A stretch of DNA of 64,000 bases, taken from contig NZ_JANAVF010000001.1 in assembly GCF_024213195.1 (NCBI RefSeq), forward strand, positions 806,001-870,000. The letters are read 5' to 3'. The translations under genes and the position numbers were made by a program. Below the pieces are notes generated by a model. It searched no databases and was not told the origin of the DNA. It saw only the letters and a program-made list of their open reading frames with translations. This document shows positions 49,253 to 58,406 of this stretch, one piece after another; within the stretch, counting starts at the first letter, position 1, and each line of letters opens with the position of its first letter. The stretch comes from Streptomyces sp. TBY4 (lineage in GTDB: Bacteria > Actinomycetota > Actinomycetes > Streptomycetales > Streptomycetaceae).

Positions 49253-49494
49253 GAGCAGTGCACACACGGCTGACCGGCCTTCCTGTACGTCCTGTACGCC
49301 CAAATGCGGTGGATGCACAGGACTCTCACAGGTGTCCATGACGGCAGTGCGCGGCGATTGTGACCGGACGATGACCGTATTGCTGCGGTCCATGTCACAA
49401 CCGAAATCCTGATCTTTTCCGCATCTTGCGCAACCTAGAGTTGTTCCGTTCGCATCTTCTCCTGCGGACGATCATTACTTCGGAGGGGTTTTCG

Positions 49495-50706
49495 TTGAGC
49501 CGCACACGCCGGGTCTTCTCTGTACGCAGCCGCACCGCCGTGGCGGCCGGAACCGCATTGCTGGCGGCCTCGCTGGCCGCCTGCGGGGGCGGCGCCGCTT
49601 CGGGCGGCGCGGCCAAGGCGGAGATGAAGCAGAAGCCGGACATGGCGGTTTCGGTGAACCTCACCGGCGACCAGGTCAAGGCGGGTCAGCCGGTGACCGT
49701 GACGATCGCCGAGGGGAAGCTCGCGGCGGTGAAGGTCACGGACGCCAAGGGCGGTGAACTGGCCGGGCAGATATCCGCCGACGGGAAGACCTGGACCTCG
49801 CAGGGCAATGCCCTGCCCTCGGCCGACTACAAGGTCGAGGCCCAGAACACGGACAGCCAGAGCGCCACGACCACGTTCAAGACCTCGGCTCCCGACAAGG
49901 TGAACAAGGTCTCGATCAACATCCCCAAGGGCACCACCGTGGGCGTGGCCATGCCGGTCTCGATCGTCTTCGACAACCCGGTGAAGGACAAGGCGGCGGT
50001 CGAGAAGCAGCTGAAGGTCACCACCTCGAACAACACCGAGGGCTCCTGGGGCTGGATCAAGGACTACTCGGGCAAGGACCGGGTGGACTGGCGGCCCAAG
50101 GAGTACTGGAAGTCCGGCACCGACGTGAAGGTCCAGATGAACCTGAACGGCGTCGACTCCGGCCCCGGGGGCGGGATGTTCGTCAAGGACTACTCCACCG
50201 AGTTCAAGATCGGCAAGGACCGCGAGGTGAAGGTGGACCTCGACACGAAGAAGGCGACGGTCACCGAAGGCGGCCAGGTCGTCAACACCATCCCGATCTC
50301 GGCGGGCACGCCCGGCGGCAAGAAGGCCTCCTGGGACGGGAAGATGGTGATGATGGCCAAGGAGGGCACCATCCGGATGGACTCCCAGACGGTGGGCCTG
50401 GGCGACTCCTACGACAAGATGGTCGACTACTCGATCCGGCTGACCTGGTCGGGCATGTACGTGCACGCCGCCCCGTGGAACACCGCCAACTTCGGCCGCG
50501 CCAACACCAGTTCCGGCTGCGTGGGCATGTCGGACGAGAACGCCAAGGCGTTCTTCGCGGCGGCCCAGGCCGGCGATCCCTTCGAGGTCGTGGGGCAGGG
50601 CTCCAAGGGCAACCCGGACGTCGGCAACGGCTACGGCGAGTGGAACCTCACCTGGGAGCAGTGGCAGGGCAAGAGCGCCCTGGCCGGAACCCCGCAGGTG
50701 GGCTGA
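49495..50706 (+). CDS. L,D-transpeptidase lipoprotein
   Basis: A 403-residue LdtMt2-like enzyme. The TTG at 49495 is chosen because CGGAGGGG lies 7 bases upstream, while the ATG at 49426 has none. The lipoprotein signal ends AASLAACGGG. Two Ig-like domains (about 55-240) precede the YkuD domain (about 255-380), whose HAAPW and NTSSGCVGMS supply the catalytic His and Cys. A C-terminal tail with WNLTWEQWQG follows. It forms 3-3 crosslinks in peptidoglycan outside the membrane. It is divergent from the FemX-MurJ operon. The TTG start may lower translation. Confidence 0.92.
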   Translation: MSRTRRVFSVRSRTAVAAGTALLAASLAACGGGAASGGAAKAEMKQKPDMAVSVNLTGDQVKAGQPVTVTIAEGKLAAVKVTDAKGGELAGQISADGKTWTSQGNALPSADYKVEAQNTDSQSATTTFKTSAPDKVNKVSINIPKGTTVGVAMPVSIVFDNPVKDKAAVEKQLKVTTSNNTEGSWGWIKDYSGKDRVDWRPKEYWKSGTDVKVQMNLNGVDSGPGGGMFVKDYSTEFKIGKDREVKVDLDTKKATVTEGGQVVNTIPISAGTPGGKKASWDGKMVMMAKEGTIRMDSQTVGLGDSYDKMVDYSIRLTWSGMYVHAAPWNTANFGRANTSSGCVGMSDENAKAFFAAAQAGDPFEVVGQGSKGNPDVGNGYGEWNLTWEQWQGKSALAGTPQVG

Positions 50707-50738
50707 GCACTTCTGTGAAGTTGACCATCATTCAATCG

Positions 50739-50777
50739 TTACCGGCACGTAACTTACTCACGGGTTACTTCCGGTAA
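50739..50777. promoter_or_regulatory. Repeated GTTAC-type motifs upstream of the exported hydrolase gene
   Basis: TTACCGG at 50739-50745 and CCGGTAA at 50771-50777 are exact inverted copies 25 bases apart. Further GTTAC/GTAAC copies lie between and after them (near 50750, 50764 and 50788). The cluster sits 57-95 bases before the ATG and may be a regulator binding region. Confidence 0.4.
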
Positions 50778-50833
50778 GCCCCTCCCGTTACCGTCGGGTC
50801 ACTTTGACACCCGGCATACGCGAGGAGCGATCG

Positions 50834-52441
50834 ATGGTCCGCACGGTCCGCACCACCAGCACCGCGACCGCCATGGCGGCCGTACTGGCAGCAGCCGCCC
50901 TGGGCCTGGCCCCCCATCAGGCCCAGGCGGCGCCCACCCGTACGACCGCCGCCGTCCCGGCAGCCTCGGAAGCCGCACCGGAACTCCGCTTCCACGACAT
51001 CCCCGGCTCCGGCGGCATCACCCTCAAGGGCAACGTCTTCACCCCGGCGGGCGCCGGGGCCGGCGCGAAGTATCCGCTGATCGTCCTGCCGACCAGCTGG
51101 GGCATGCCTCAGATCGAATACATCGCGCAGGCGAAGAAGCTCGCCGACTCCGGTTACGTGGTGGTCAGTTACACCTCCCGCGGCTTCTGGCTCTCCGGTG
51201 GCCAGATCGAGACCGCCGGCCCCGCGGACACCGCCGACGTCTCGGCCGTCATCGACTGGGCGCTCGCCAACACCCCGGCCGACGCCGCACACATCGGCCT
51301 GGGCGGGGTCTCGTACGGCGCGGGCATCAGCCTGCTGGCCTCCGCGAACGATCCGCGCATCAAGGCCGTGGTCGCGCTCAGCGGCTGGGCCGATCTCATC
51401 GAGTCCATCTACTCCGGCCGCACCCAGCACCTCCAGGCCGCCGCCCTGCTCGGCGGCGCCGGCTTCCTCACCGGGCGCCCCGGCCCCGAACTCCAGCAGA
51501 TCCTCGGCGACTTCCTCGGCTCGAACCTGGACCGGGAACCGCAGATGATCGAGTGGGGCAAGAAGCGCTCCGCCGCCGAGAAGGTGGAGCAGATCAACGC
51601 CAACGGCGCCGCGATCATGCTCGGCAACGCCTGGGGAGACACCATCTTCCCGCCCAACCAGTACGCCAAGTTCTTCGAGAAGCTGACCGGCCCCAAGCGC
51701 CTGGAGTTCCGCCCCGGCGACCACGCCACCGCCGAGCTGACGGGGCTCCTCGGACTGCCCAACGACACCTGGACCAACGCCCACCGCTGGTTCGACCGCT
51801 ACCTCAAGGGCACCGCCAACGGCATCGACTCCGAGGCCCCGGTGCAGATCAAGCCGCGCAGCGACGGCGGGTACGAGGGGTACGCCGACTGGCAGTCGGT
51901 CGGCTCCGGCGGCACCGAGAAGCTGATGCTCTCCGACAGCGAGCACCTCTTCACCGGCATCGACTCCGGCGCCAACGGCGGGATCGTCATGCTCTCCAGC
52001 CTGCTCGACCAGATCGCCCAGGCCCCGCCCGCCGCCTCCATCCCGCTGCTCCCCCGCGCCTTCGCCGCCGTGTGGCAGTCCCCGCGCTACGAGGAGGAGC
52101 GCCGGGTCCGCGGCACGGTGAAGCTGCACACCACCGTCACCCCCTCGAAGTCCGACGGCACCTTCGTCGCGTACCTCTACGACGTGGGCCCGCTCGGCAT
52201 CGGGAAGCTGATCAGCAACGCCCCGTACACCTTCCACGACCAGCAGGCCGGCCGGCCCTTCGGCGTGGACCTGGAGCTCTTCTCCACCGCCTACGACGTC
52301 CCCGCCGGGCACCGCCTCGCGGTGGTCGTCGACACCGTCGACCCGCTGTACATCGAGCACAACCCGACCGGCGGGCAGCTGACCTTCTCCTCGCCGCGCA
52401 CCGATCCCTCGTACGTCTCGGTGCCGCTGCGCGAGCAGTGA
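50834..52441 (+). CDS. Exported CocE/NonD (S15-like) hydrolase
   Basis: A 535-residue protein with a signal peptide (TATAMAAVLAAAALGLAPHQAQA). The alpha/beta-hydrolase core (about 50-340) has PLIVLPTSWGM, the nucleophile elbow GLGGVSYGAGIS (Ser near residue 160) and a GNAWGD-type Asp loop; PGDHATAEL may carry the His. The C-terminal beta-sandwich (about 370-535), with VRGTVKLHTTVTPS and FVAYLYDVGP, matches the S15/CocE C-terminal domain. It could act as a peptidase or esterase. GAGGAG precedes the ATG by 8 bases. Convergent with gluD. Confidence 0.85.
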   Translation: MVRTVRTTSTATAMAAVLAAAALGLAPHQAQAAPTRTTAAVPAASEAAPELRFHDIPGSGGITLKGNVFTPAGAGAGAKYPLIVLPTSWGMPQIEYIAQAKKLADSGYVVVSYTSRGFWLSGGQIETAGPADTADVSAVIDWALANTPADAAHIGLGGVSYGAGISLLASANDPRIKAVVALSGWADLIESIYSGRTQHLQAAALLGGAGFLTGRPGPELQQILGDFLGSNLDREPQMIEWGKKRSAAEKVEQINANGAAIMLGNAWGDTIFPPNQYAKFFEKLTGPKRLEFRPGDHATAELTGLLGLPNDTWTNAHRWFDRYLKGTANGIDSEAPVQIKPRSDGGYEGYADWQSVGSGGTEKLMLSDSEHLFTGIDSGANGGIVMLSSLLDQIAQAPPAASIPLLPRAFAAVWQSPRYEEERRVRGTVKLHTTVTPSKSDGTFVAYLYDVGPLGIGKLISNAPYTFHDQQAGRPFGVDLELFSTAYDVPAGHRLAVVVDTVDPLYIEHNPTGGQLTFSSPRTDPSYVSVPLREQ

Positions 52442-52490
52442 TCCGCGGCTGCTGCCGTGCCGGGTGTGGCTCTGGGGTGCGCCCCGCGGG

Positions 52491-53378
52491 TCAGATCCGG
52501 CCCGGCAGCGCCGTTCCGGGGTCGGCCGCGTCGATGTCGATGTCGACCGCCTTCGTCTTGGGATTGCGGCGCTCGCGCTTCGCCACCCAGGTGGCGAACC
52601 AGGACAGGAGCATGCACATCCCGATGTAGATCGGGGAGATGATCATCACGACGGGGATGAAGGGCAGGTCGTAGTCGAGGTTGGAGGCGATCAGCTTGCC
52701 CGCGTGCAGGAACTCCTCGTAGGTGATCAGGTAGCCGAGCGAGGTGTCCTTCAGGGCGACCACGAGCTGGCTGATGATGGTGGGCAGCATCGCCCGGACC
52801 CCCTGCGGGGCCAGGACGTAGGTCATCACCTGGGTCTTGCGCATGCCCAGGGCGTACGCGGCCTCGCGCTGGCCCTTCTCGACGGAGTTGATGCCCGTCC
52901 GGAAGACCTCCGCCAGCACCGAGCCGTTGTACAGGGTCAGTCCGGCGACCAGCGCGGGCAGCGGCTGGACCTTGAGCGCGACGAAGATGAAGAAGATCAT
53001 CACCAGCACCGGCATGGCCCGGAAGAACTCCACGCACAGCGTGGACAGCCAGCGCACCGGCCGGTGGACCGAGAGCCGGCCCGTGGCGAGCACCGCGCCG
53101 AGCAGGAGCGAGAGCACCGAGGCGTAGGCGAAGGCCTTGAGGGTGTTCCAGAGCCCCTTGAGCAGCAGCTCCTGGATGCCCTGGTAGGTGAAGGGGCTCC
53201 ACTTGGCGGCGGTGAACTGGTTCGTGTCGAAGAGCAGGTAGAGCAGCCAGCCGAGCAGCCCGAGGATGACGGCCGTCGAGGCGATCCCGTAGAAGAGGTG
53301 GCGGCGCTGGGCGCGCGGGCCCGGCAGGTCGTAGAGGGCGGTGGACTCCAGGTCACCGCGGAGCGCGTGCGCGGTCAT
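52491..53378 (-). CDS. gluD: Glutamate ABC transporter permease GluD
   Basis: A 295-residue polar-amino-acid permease. An N-terminal cytoplasmic stretch with PGPRAQRRHLFYG precedes about five membrane helices. The EAA loop that contacts the ATPase is REAAYALGMRKTQVMTYVLAPQ. The C-terminal tail is charged (KRERRNPKTKAVDIDID). Its start overlaps the gluC stop. With GluC it forms the transmembrane channel of the gluABCD importer; it is the last gene of the operon. Confidence 0.92.
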   Translation of the reverse strand: MTAHALRGDLESTALYDLPGPRAQRRHLFYGIASTAVILGLLGWLLYLLFDTNQFTAAKWSPFTYQGIQELLLKGLWNTLKAFAYASVLSLLLGAVLATGRLSVHRPVRWLSTLCVEFFRAMPVLVMIFFIFVALKVQPLPALVAGLTLYNGSVLAEVFRTGINSVEKGQREAAYALGMRKTQVMTYVLAPQGVRAMLPTIISQLVVALKDTSLGYLITYEEFLHAGKLIASNLDYDLPFIPVVMIISPIYIGMCMLLSWFATWVAKRERRNPKTKAVDIDIDAADPGTALPGRI

Positions 53379-54019
53379 CGGGCGACTCCGAAGCGCTTTT
53401 CGAGCACGTTGAACAGCGCGCTGATGGACAGGGTGATGATCAGGTAGCCCACCGCGATCCAGACGAAGGTCCAGATGATGCTGTAGCCCAGCTCGTTGAG
53501 GGTCTTGTACGTCCCCAGCAGCTCGGTGACGCTGAAGGCCCCGGCGATCGCCGAGTTCTTGGCGAGCGCGATGAGCGTGGAGCCGATCGGCGGGATGACG
53601 GACCGGAAGGCCTGGGGCAGGACGACCGTGCCCAGGGTCTGCCCGAAGGACATGCCGAGGCTGCGGGCCGCCTCCCCCTGTCCCTTGGGCACGGTGTTGA
53701 TGCCGGAGCGCAGCGCCTCGCAGATGAAGGCCGAGGTGTAGCAGCCCAGGGCCAGGACGGCGAAGAGCTCGAAGGGCAGGACCAGGCCGAAGCGCGGCAG
53801 GCCGAGCAGGACGGCGAAGAAGAGCAGGGTGAGTGGGGTGTTGCGCAGGATGGTCACCCAGACGGTGCCGAAGACCCGGAAGGAGCCGACGGGGGCGACG
53901 CGGAAGGAGGCCATCAGGAAGCCGAGGACCAGGGCCAGCAGGGAGGAGTAGACCGTGAGTTCCACGGTGCCGAGGAAGCCCTTCCCGTAGAGCGAGAAGT
54001 TTTCGGTGAGTACGTCCAT
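53375..54019 (-). CDS. gluC: Glutamate ABC transporter permease GluC
   Basis: A 214-residue permease with about five membrane helices. VWVTILRNTPLTLLFFAVLL and the EAA loop GEAARSLGMSFGQTLGTVVLPQ are typical of the HisM/GltK type. It pairs with GluD. It lies 17 bases after gluB and overlaps gluD by 4 bases. Confidence 0.92.
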   Translation of the reverse strand: MDVLTENFSLYGKGFLGTVELTVYSSLLALVLGFLMASFRVAPVGSFRVFGTVWVTILRNTPLTLLFFAVLLGLPRFGLVLPFELFAVLALGCYTSAFICEALRSGINTVPKGQGEAARSLGMSFGQTLGTVVLPQAFRSVIPPIGSTLIALAKNSAIAGAFSVTELLGTYKTLNELGYSIIWTFVWIAVGYLIITLSISALFNVLEKRFGVAR

Positions 54020-54036
54020 GGCGGTGCGCTCTCCCC

Positions 54037-54942
54037 TCAGCTCGCCGGGTAGCGGTCGATGGGCGGCGGCGTGGGCGCGGGCTGGCCGGAGAGGCCGAGC
54101 GTGGCCTCGTAGGCCTTCTTCCAGTTGCCGTTCTTCTCGTTCGCGGCGAGGGCGTCGTCGAGGGCGAACCGCAGCGCGTTGTCGGAGCGCGGGACGCCGA
54201 TGCCGTAGGGCTCCTCGGAGAAGGGCTTGCCGACCACCTTGAGCTCCTCGGGCACCTTGGCCGCGTAGCCGAGGAGGATGGAGTCGTCGGTGGAGACCGC
54301 GTCGACCTGGTAGGTCAGCAGGTTGTCCACACAGACCGAGTACGTGTCGTAGGCGACGAGGACGGCCCGCGGGAACTCCTTCTGGAGCCGCTGGTAGGGA
54401 GTGGAGCCGGCGGCGGAGCAGACCTTCTTGCCGGCCAGGTCCTCGGGGCCCTTGATCTCCGTCTCCCCCTTGCGCACGAGCAGGGACTGTCCGGCGAGGA
54501 AGTAGGGCCCGGCGAAGCCGACCTGCTTCTTGCGGTTGTCGTTGATCGTGTAGGTGCCGACGTAGTAGTCGATCTGGCCGTTCTGCAGGGCCGTCTCGCG
54601 GTTGGCCGAGGCGATGGTCTTGAACTCGATCGTCTTGGGGTCGAAGCCCAGCGAGGCCGACATCATCTTGGCGATCTCGATGTCGAAGCCGGAGTAGCGG
54701 CCGCTCGCGGGGTCCTTCTCCCCCATGTAGGGCTGGTCCTCCTTGGCGCCGACCACGAGGTGGCCGCGCTTCCTGGCCTTCTCCCAGGTCGGGGAGTCGG
54801 GCAGCTGGAAGCCGGTGGCGACCTGGTAGACGGGCAGGTCCTCGGGCTGCGGGCCCTTGACCGGCGGACTGCCGGACTTCCCGCAGGCGGTGGCGGCCAG
54901 CAGCAACGCGGCCACGGCCAGTACGCGCAGGGTGTGCTTCAT
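54037..54942 (-). CDS. gluB: Glutamate-binding lipoprotein GluB
   Basis: A 301-residue solute-binding lipoprotein: signal and lipobox AVAALLLAATACGKSG (Cys near residue 20), then a periplasmic-binding-protein type II fold with GAKEDQPYMG, YSGFDIEIAKMM, YYVGTYTINDNRKKQVGFAGP and CSAAGSTPYQRL. Two Cys (in KKVCSAAG and DTYSVCVDN) may form a disulphide. It delivers glutamate, perhaps also aspartate or glutamine, to GluCD. The ATG at 54942 lies 11 bases after the gluA stop. Confidence 0.92.
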   Translation of the reverse strand: MKHTLRVLAVAALLLAATACGKSGSPPVKGPQPEDLPVYQVATGFQLPDSPTWEKARKRGHLVVGAKEDQPYMGEKDPASGRYSGFDIEIAKMMSASLGFDPKTIEFKTIASANRETALQNGQIDYYVGTYTINDNRKKQVGFAGPYFLAGQSLLVRKGETEIKGPEDLAGKKVCSAAGSTPYQRLQKEFPRAVLVAYDTYSVCVDNLLTYQVDAVSTDDSILLGYAAKVPEELKVVGKPFSEEPYGIGVPRSDNALRFALDDALAANEKNGNWKKAYEATLGLSGQPAPTPPPIDRYPAS

Positions 54943-54953
54943 CGGGCCGCCCC

Positions 54954-55697
<744 letters not shown>

Positions 55698-55737
55698 ACG
55701 CTGCCCTGCCCACTTGTCGGTGTGTCGAGGTCAGCGC

Positions 55738-55767
55738 AAACTATCCAGCCGCGGAAGGGCACTTCAC
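55738..55767 (-). promoter_or_regulatory. Candidate promoter of gluABCD
   Basis: On the minus strand GTGAAG (55767-55762) and TAGTTT (55743-55738) are 18 bases apart. The -10 is close to consensus; the -35 is weaker. It would give a leader of about 35 bases before the gluA ATG. Confidence 0.4.
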
Positions 55768-55804
55768 CGCGACACGCCTAAAAGCCGCATAAAGGGCTGC
55801 GAGG

Positions 55805-56245
55805 TCAGCCTTCCGAGGCCTCGGCGTACGCCTGGCTGAGCTCGGGGGATCCCGTCATCGCCCAGGACACCCCCGACTCGACCACGTTCAGCTCGCGCCC
55901 CGAGGCCAGCCGGATCATCGGCTGGCCGTTGGGCCACACCTGCCAGGCAGCGCCCGGAACGGAGCGGATGATCACGGTCCCGAGGTAGAAGCCCGCGTCG
56001 TTGCCGAGCCACGGGGTGATCTCGGGATCCCGGCGCCAGCGCGGCATCAGCTGGTCGATCTCCTCCAACGAGCGCGGGCTCTCGTCGAGTTCGAGCCCGG
56101 CCGAGCGCGCCTGGGCGCGCAGCATCTCGCATTCCGCGAACATCTCGTTGATGCCCTCGGGATCGTCCGCGAGGGCCGCGGCGAGTCCCGCGCCCGGTTC
56201 CGTTTCGTGTCGGTTGATCCAGTTGGCCAGAAAAGGGATGTTCAT
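55805..56245 (-). CDS. Conserved hypothetical protein (DUF6278-like)
   Basis: A 146-residue soluble protein: MNIPFLANWINRHETEPG at the start, then NEMFAECEMLRAQARSAG, ITPWLGNDAGFYLGTVIIRS and GRELNVVESGVSWAM. From memory, proteins of this type sit next to glu genes in other Streptomyces (DUF6278-like), but no function is known. It is encoded just upstream of gluA in the same direction, 107 bases away, with a promoter-like sequence between. Confidence 0.7.
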   Translation of the reverse strand: MNIPFLANWINRHETEPGAGLAAALADDPEGINEMFAECEMLRAQARSAGLELDESPRSLEEIDQLMPRWRRDPEITPWLGNDAGFYLGTVIIRSVPGAAWQVWPNGQPMIRLASGRELNVVESGVSWAMTGSPELSQAYAEASEG

Positions 56246-56336
56246 GGCCCCAGCCTGACACCCGGATCCCGGCCGGGCGACAGGACGCGCGCGGACTGTG
56301 ACAGATCGGGGACGGCCGCGCCGTCCCCCGGAACCA

Positions 56337-57116
56337 CTAGACCTCCAGGTCCACGACGACCGGGGCGTGGTCGGAGGCGCCCTTGCCCTTGCGCTCCTCG
56401 CGGTCCACGTAGGAGTCGGTGACGGCCTTGGCGAAGGCCTCGTTCCCGTAGACCAGGTCGATGCGCATGCCCTTGTTCTTCGGGAAGGCCAGCATCCGGT
56501 AGTCCCAGAAGGTGTACGGGCGGTCGTACTTGAGCGCGCGCGGGAAGACGTCGGAGAGCCCGGCCGTACGCAGCTGCTCCAGGGCGGACCGCTCGGCCGG
56601 GGTGACGTGGGTGAGACCCTCGAAGACCGCCGGGTCGTAGACGTCCTCGTCGGTCGGGGCCACGTTGAAGTCGCCGAGCACCGCGAAGGGACGCTCGCCC
56701 GCGGCGTCTTCCGCGACGGCGGCGGACAGGGCCCGGAACCAGTCCAGCTTGTAGCCGTAGTGGTCGTGCTCGACCTCGCGCCCGTTGGGCACGTACACCG
56801 ACCAGACGCGCACGCCGCCGCAGGTGGCGGAGATGGCGCGGGGCTCCTGGACCCCCTCGTAGTCGGGCCCGCCGGGCAGGCCCGTGACCACGTCCTCCAG
56901 GCCCACCTTGGAGAGCAGGGCCACCCCGTTCCACCGGCCGGTGGCGTTGACGGCCGACTCGTAGCCCAGCGCGCGGAGCTCCTCGTACGGGAACTGCTCG
57001 GCGGAGCACTTGGTCTCCTGGATGCACAGGACGTCGGTGCCGGAGCTCTCCAGCCAGGCCAGCAGGCGCGGCAGCCGGGCGGTGATCGAGTTGACGTTGA
57101 ACGTGGCGATACGCAT
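56337..57116 (-). CDS. xthA: Exodeoxyribonuclease III
   Basis: A 259-residue endonuclease/exonuclease/phosphatase-fold enzyme. Active-site blocks are complete: RIATFNVNSITAR, CIQETKCS (Glu), NGVALLSK, LGDFNVAPTDEDVYDP (Asp/Asn) and KGASDHAPVVVDL (Asp-His). It removes nucleotides 3' to 5' and cuts DNA at abasic sites during base-excision repair. The ATG at 57116 begins the catalytic fold; the longer frame to 57140 adds 8 unsupported residues. The metallo-hydrolase gene ends 30 bases upstream on the same strand. Confidence 0.94.
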   Translation of the reverse strand: MRIATFNVNSITARLPRLLAWLESSGTDVLCIQETKCSAEQFPYEELRALGYESAVNATGRWNGVALLSKVGLEDVVTGLPGGPDYEGVQEPRAISATCGGVRVWSVYVPNGREVEHDHYGYKLDWFRALSAAVAEDAAGERPFAVLGDFNVAPTDEDVYDPAVFEGLTHVTPAERSALEQLRTAGLSDVFPRALKYDRPYTFWDYRMLAFPKNKGMRIDLVYGNEAFAKAVTDSYVDREERKGKGASDHAPVVVDLEV

Positions 57117-57146
57117 GACGTCCAACCTACCGCCCGGCACCGACAG

Positions 57147-57779
57147 TCACAGGTCGGCGACGTGCCCCGGGGTGAGCCGGCCGTACTCGGCGCCGCCCAG
57201 GTTGCCGATCTGGTTCGCGTAGATCGGCAGCACCACGTCCGTCAGTCCGGCGTCGTGGATGGCGAGGGTCCGGCGCGGCTCGACCTCGCGGACGTAGTCG
57301 ATCACTTCGGCGATCTTGTTCCAGGGCGCGTGCACCGGGAGCATGAGGGTCTCGACGGAGGCCCCGGGCACGGTCAGCGCGTCCCCCGGGTGGAAGACGG
57401 AGCCGTCCACCAGGTAGCCGACATTGGTGATCCGCGGGATGTCCGGATGGATCACGGCGTGCAGTTCGCCGTGCACCTGGATCTCGAACCCGGCCGCGGT
57501 GAAGGCGTCGCCGTGGCCCACGGTGTGGACGCGGCCCGGATATGCGGGGGCGAGCTGCTCCGCGACGCTGCGCAGGGTCCACAGCTGCGCCGCCGGATTC
57601 GCGTCGAGGGCGGCCCGCAGCCGGCCCTCCTCGAAGTGGTCGGGGTGCTCGTGGGTGACGAGCAGGACGTCGGCGCCGAGCCCGGCGTCCGGTTCGCTGA
57701 AGGCGCCCGGGTCGATGACGAGCACGAGCCCGTCCTTCTCCAGCTGGACACAGGAGTGCAGCCGCTTGGTGAGCTTCAT
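57147..57779 (-). CDS. Metallo-beta-lactamase-fold hydrolase (UlaG-like)
   Basis: A 210-residue MBL-fold protein. THEHPDHFEE carries the metal-binding His/Asp set, with further ligands in SVFHPGDAL and LAIHDAGLTD. It is short and starts directly with the fold (KLTKRLHSCVQLEKDG), as in the UlaG-like group of MBL hydrolases. The substrate is unknown. It is followed by xthA on the same strand. Confidence 0.85.
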   Translation of the reverse strand: MKLTKRLHSCVQLEKDGLVLVIDPGAFSEPDAGLGADVLLVTHEHPDHFEEGRLRAALDANPAAQLWTLRSVAEQLAPAYPGRVHTVGHGDAFTAAGFEIQVHGELHAVIHPDIPRITNVGYLVDGSVFHPGDALTVPGASVETLMLPVHAPWNKIAEVIDYVREVEPRRTLAIHDAGLTDVVLPIYANQIGNLGGAEYGRLTPGHVADL

Positions 57780-57812
57780 GATCCAAGGCTAGCGGCGCGG
57801 GGCCCACCGGGC

Positions 57813-58406
57813 CTACGGGACGGCCGTGGAGACCACGTAGACCTTGGGGTAGCCGGGGTGGCTGAGGTCGACGGTGATGTCGCGGGTGGGCCGGGGGTCC
57901 GGGGCGTCCAGGGTGGTCCCGTACCAGCTGCCCTTCGAGCCCCAGTGCCAGCCCGCGGTCGCGGTGTCGGACGGGGAGATGGACACCCCGGGGGTCAGGT
58001 CCTCGCGGCTCGTGCCCACCTCGGCCAGGAACGTGTCGAGCTCCTCCGGGGTGACCCCGAACTGCACGTACAGGCGGCTGGTGTGCCAGTTGTTGGTCTC
58101 CAGGTACCCGACGCGCGAGGCCTTCACCGGGATCGGGACCTCGTAGATGCTGCGCTGCACCTTGGAGGGCCAGGCGGTGCGGACCTTGGCGGCGCCGACC
58201 TTGGAGGCCTTGTCGCGGCCGCTCTGGCGGCTCTGCTGGGCGGAGACGGCGAGGTAGCCCGCCGGGACGCCGATCAGCAGCAGGATGATGATCGCCGTGA
58301 TCCAGCGGCGCCGCACCACGTGCTTGCGGTCCTCGACGGGGGTCGGCTCGCCGGACCCTCCCTCGGGGGACGGGGCCTGGCGGGGCAGAGTGGGCGGCGG
58401 TGTCAC
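57813..58406 (-). CDS. Single-pass membrane protein of unknown function
   Basis: A 197-residue protein starting at the GTG at 58406, which overlaps the stop of the ROK kinase gene (GTGA). A Pro-rich cytoplasmic N-terminus (about 1-32) leads to one helix (WITAIIILLLIGVPAGYLAV) and an extracytoplasmic domain with NNWHTSRLYVQFGVTPEEL, TATAGWHWGSKGSWYGT and a closing HPGYPKVYVVSTAVP. I do not recognise the domain. The coupling suggests production together with the sugar-kinase operon. Confidence 0.72.
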   Translation of the reverse strand: MTPPPTLPRQAPSPEGGSGEPTPVEDRKHVVRRRWITAIIILLLIGVPAGYLAVSAQQSRQSGRDKASKVGAAKVRTAWPSKVQRSIYEVPIPVKASRVGYLETNNWHTSRLYVQFGVTPEELDTFLAEVGTSREDLTPGVSISPSDTATAGWHWGSKGSWYGTTLDAPDPRPTRDITVDLSHPGYPKVYVVSTAVP

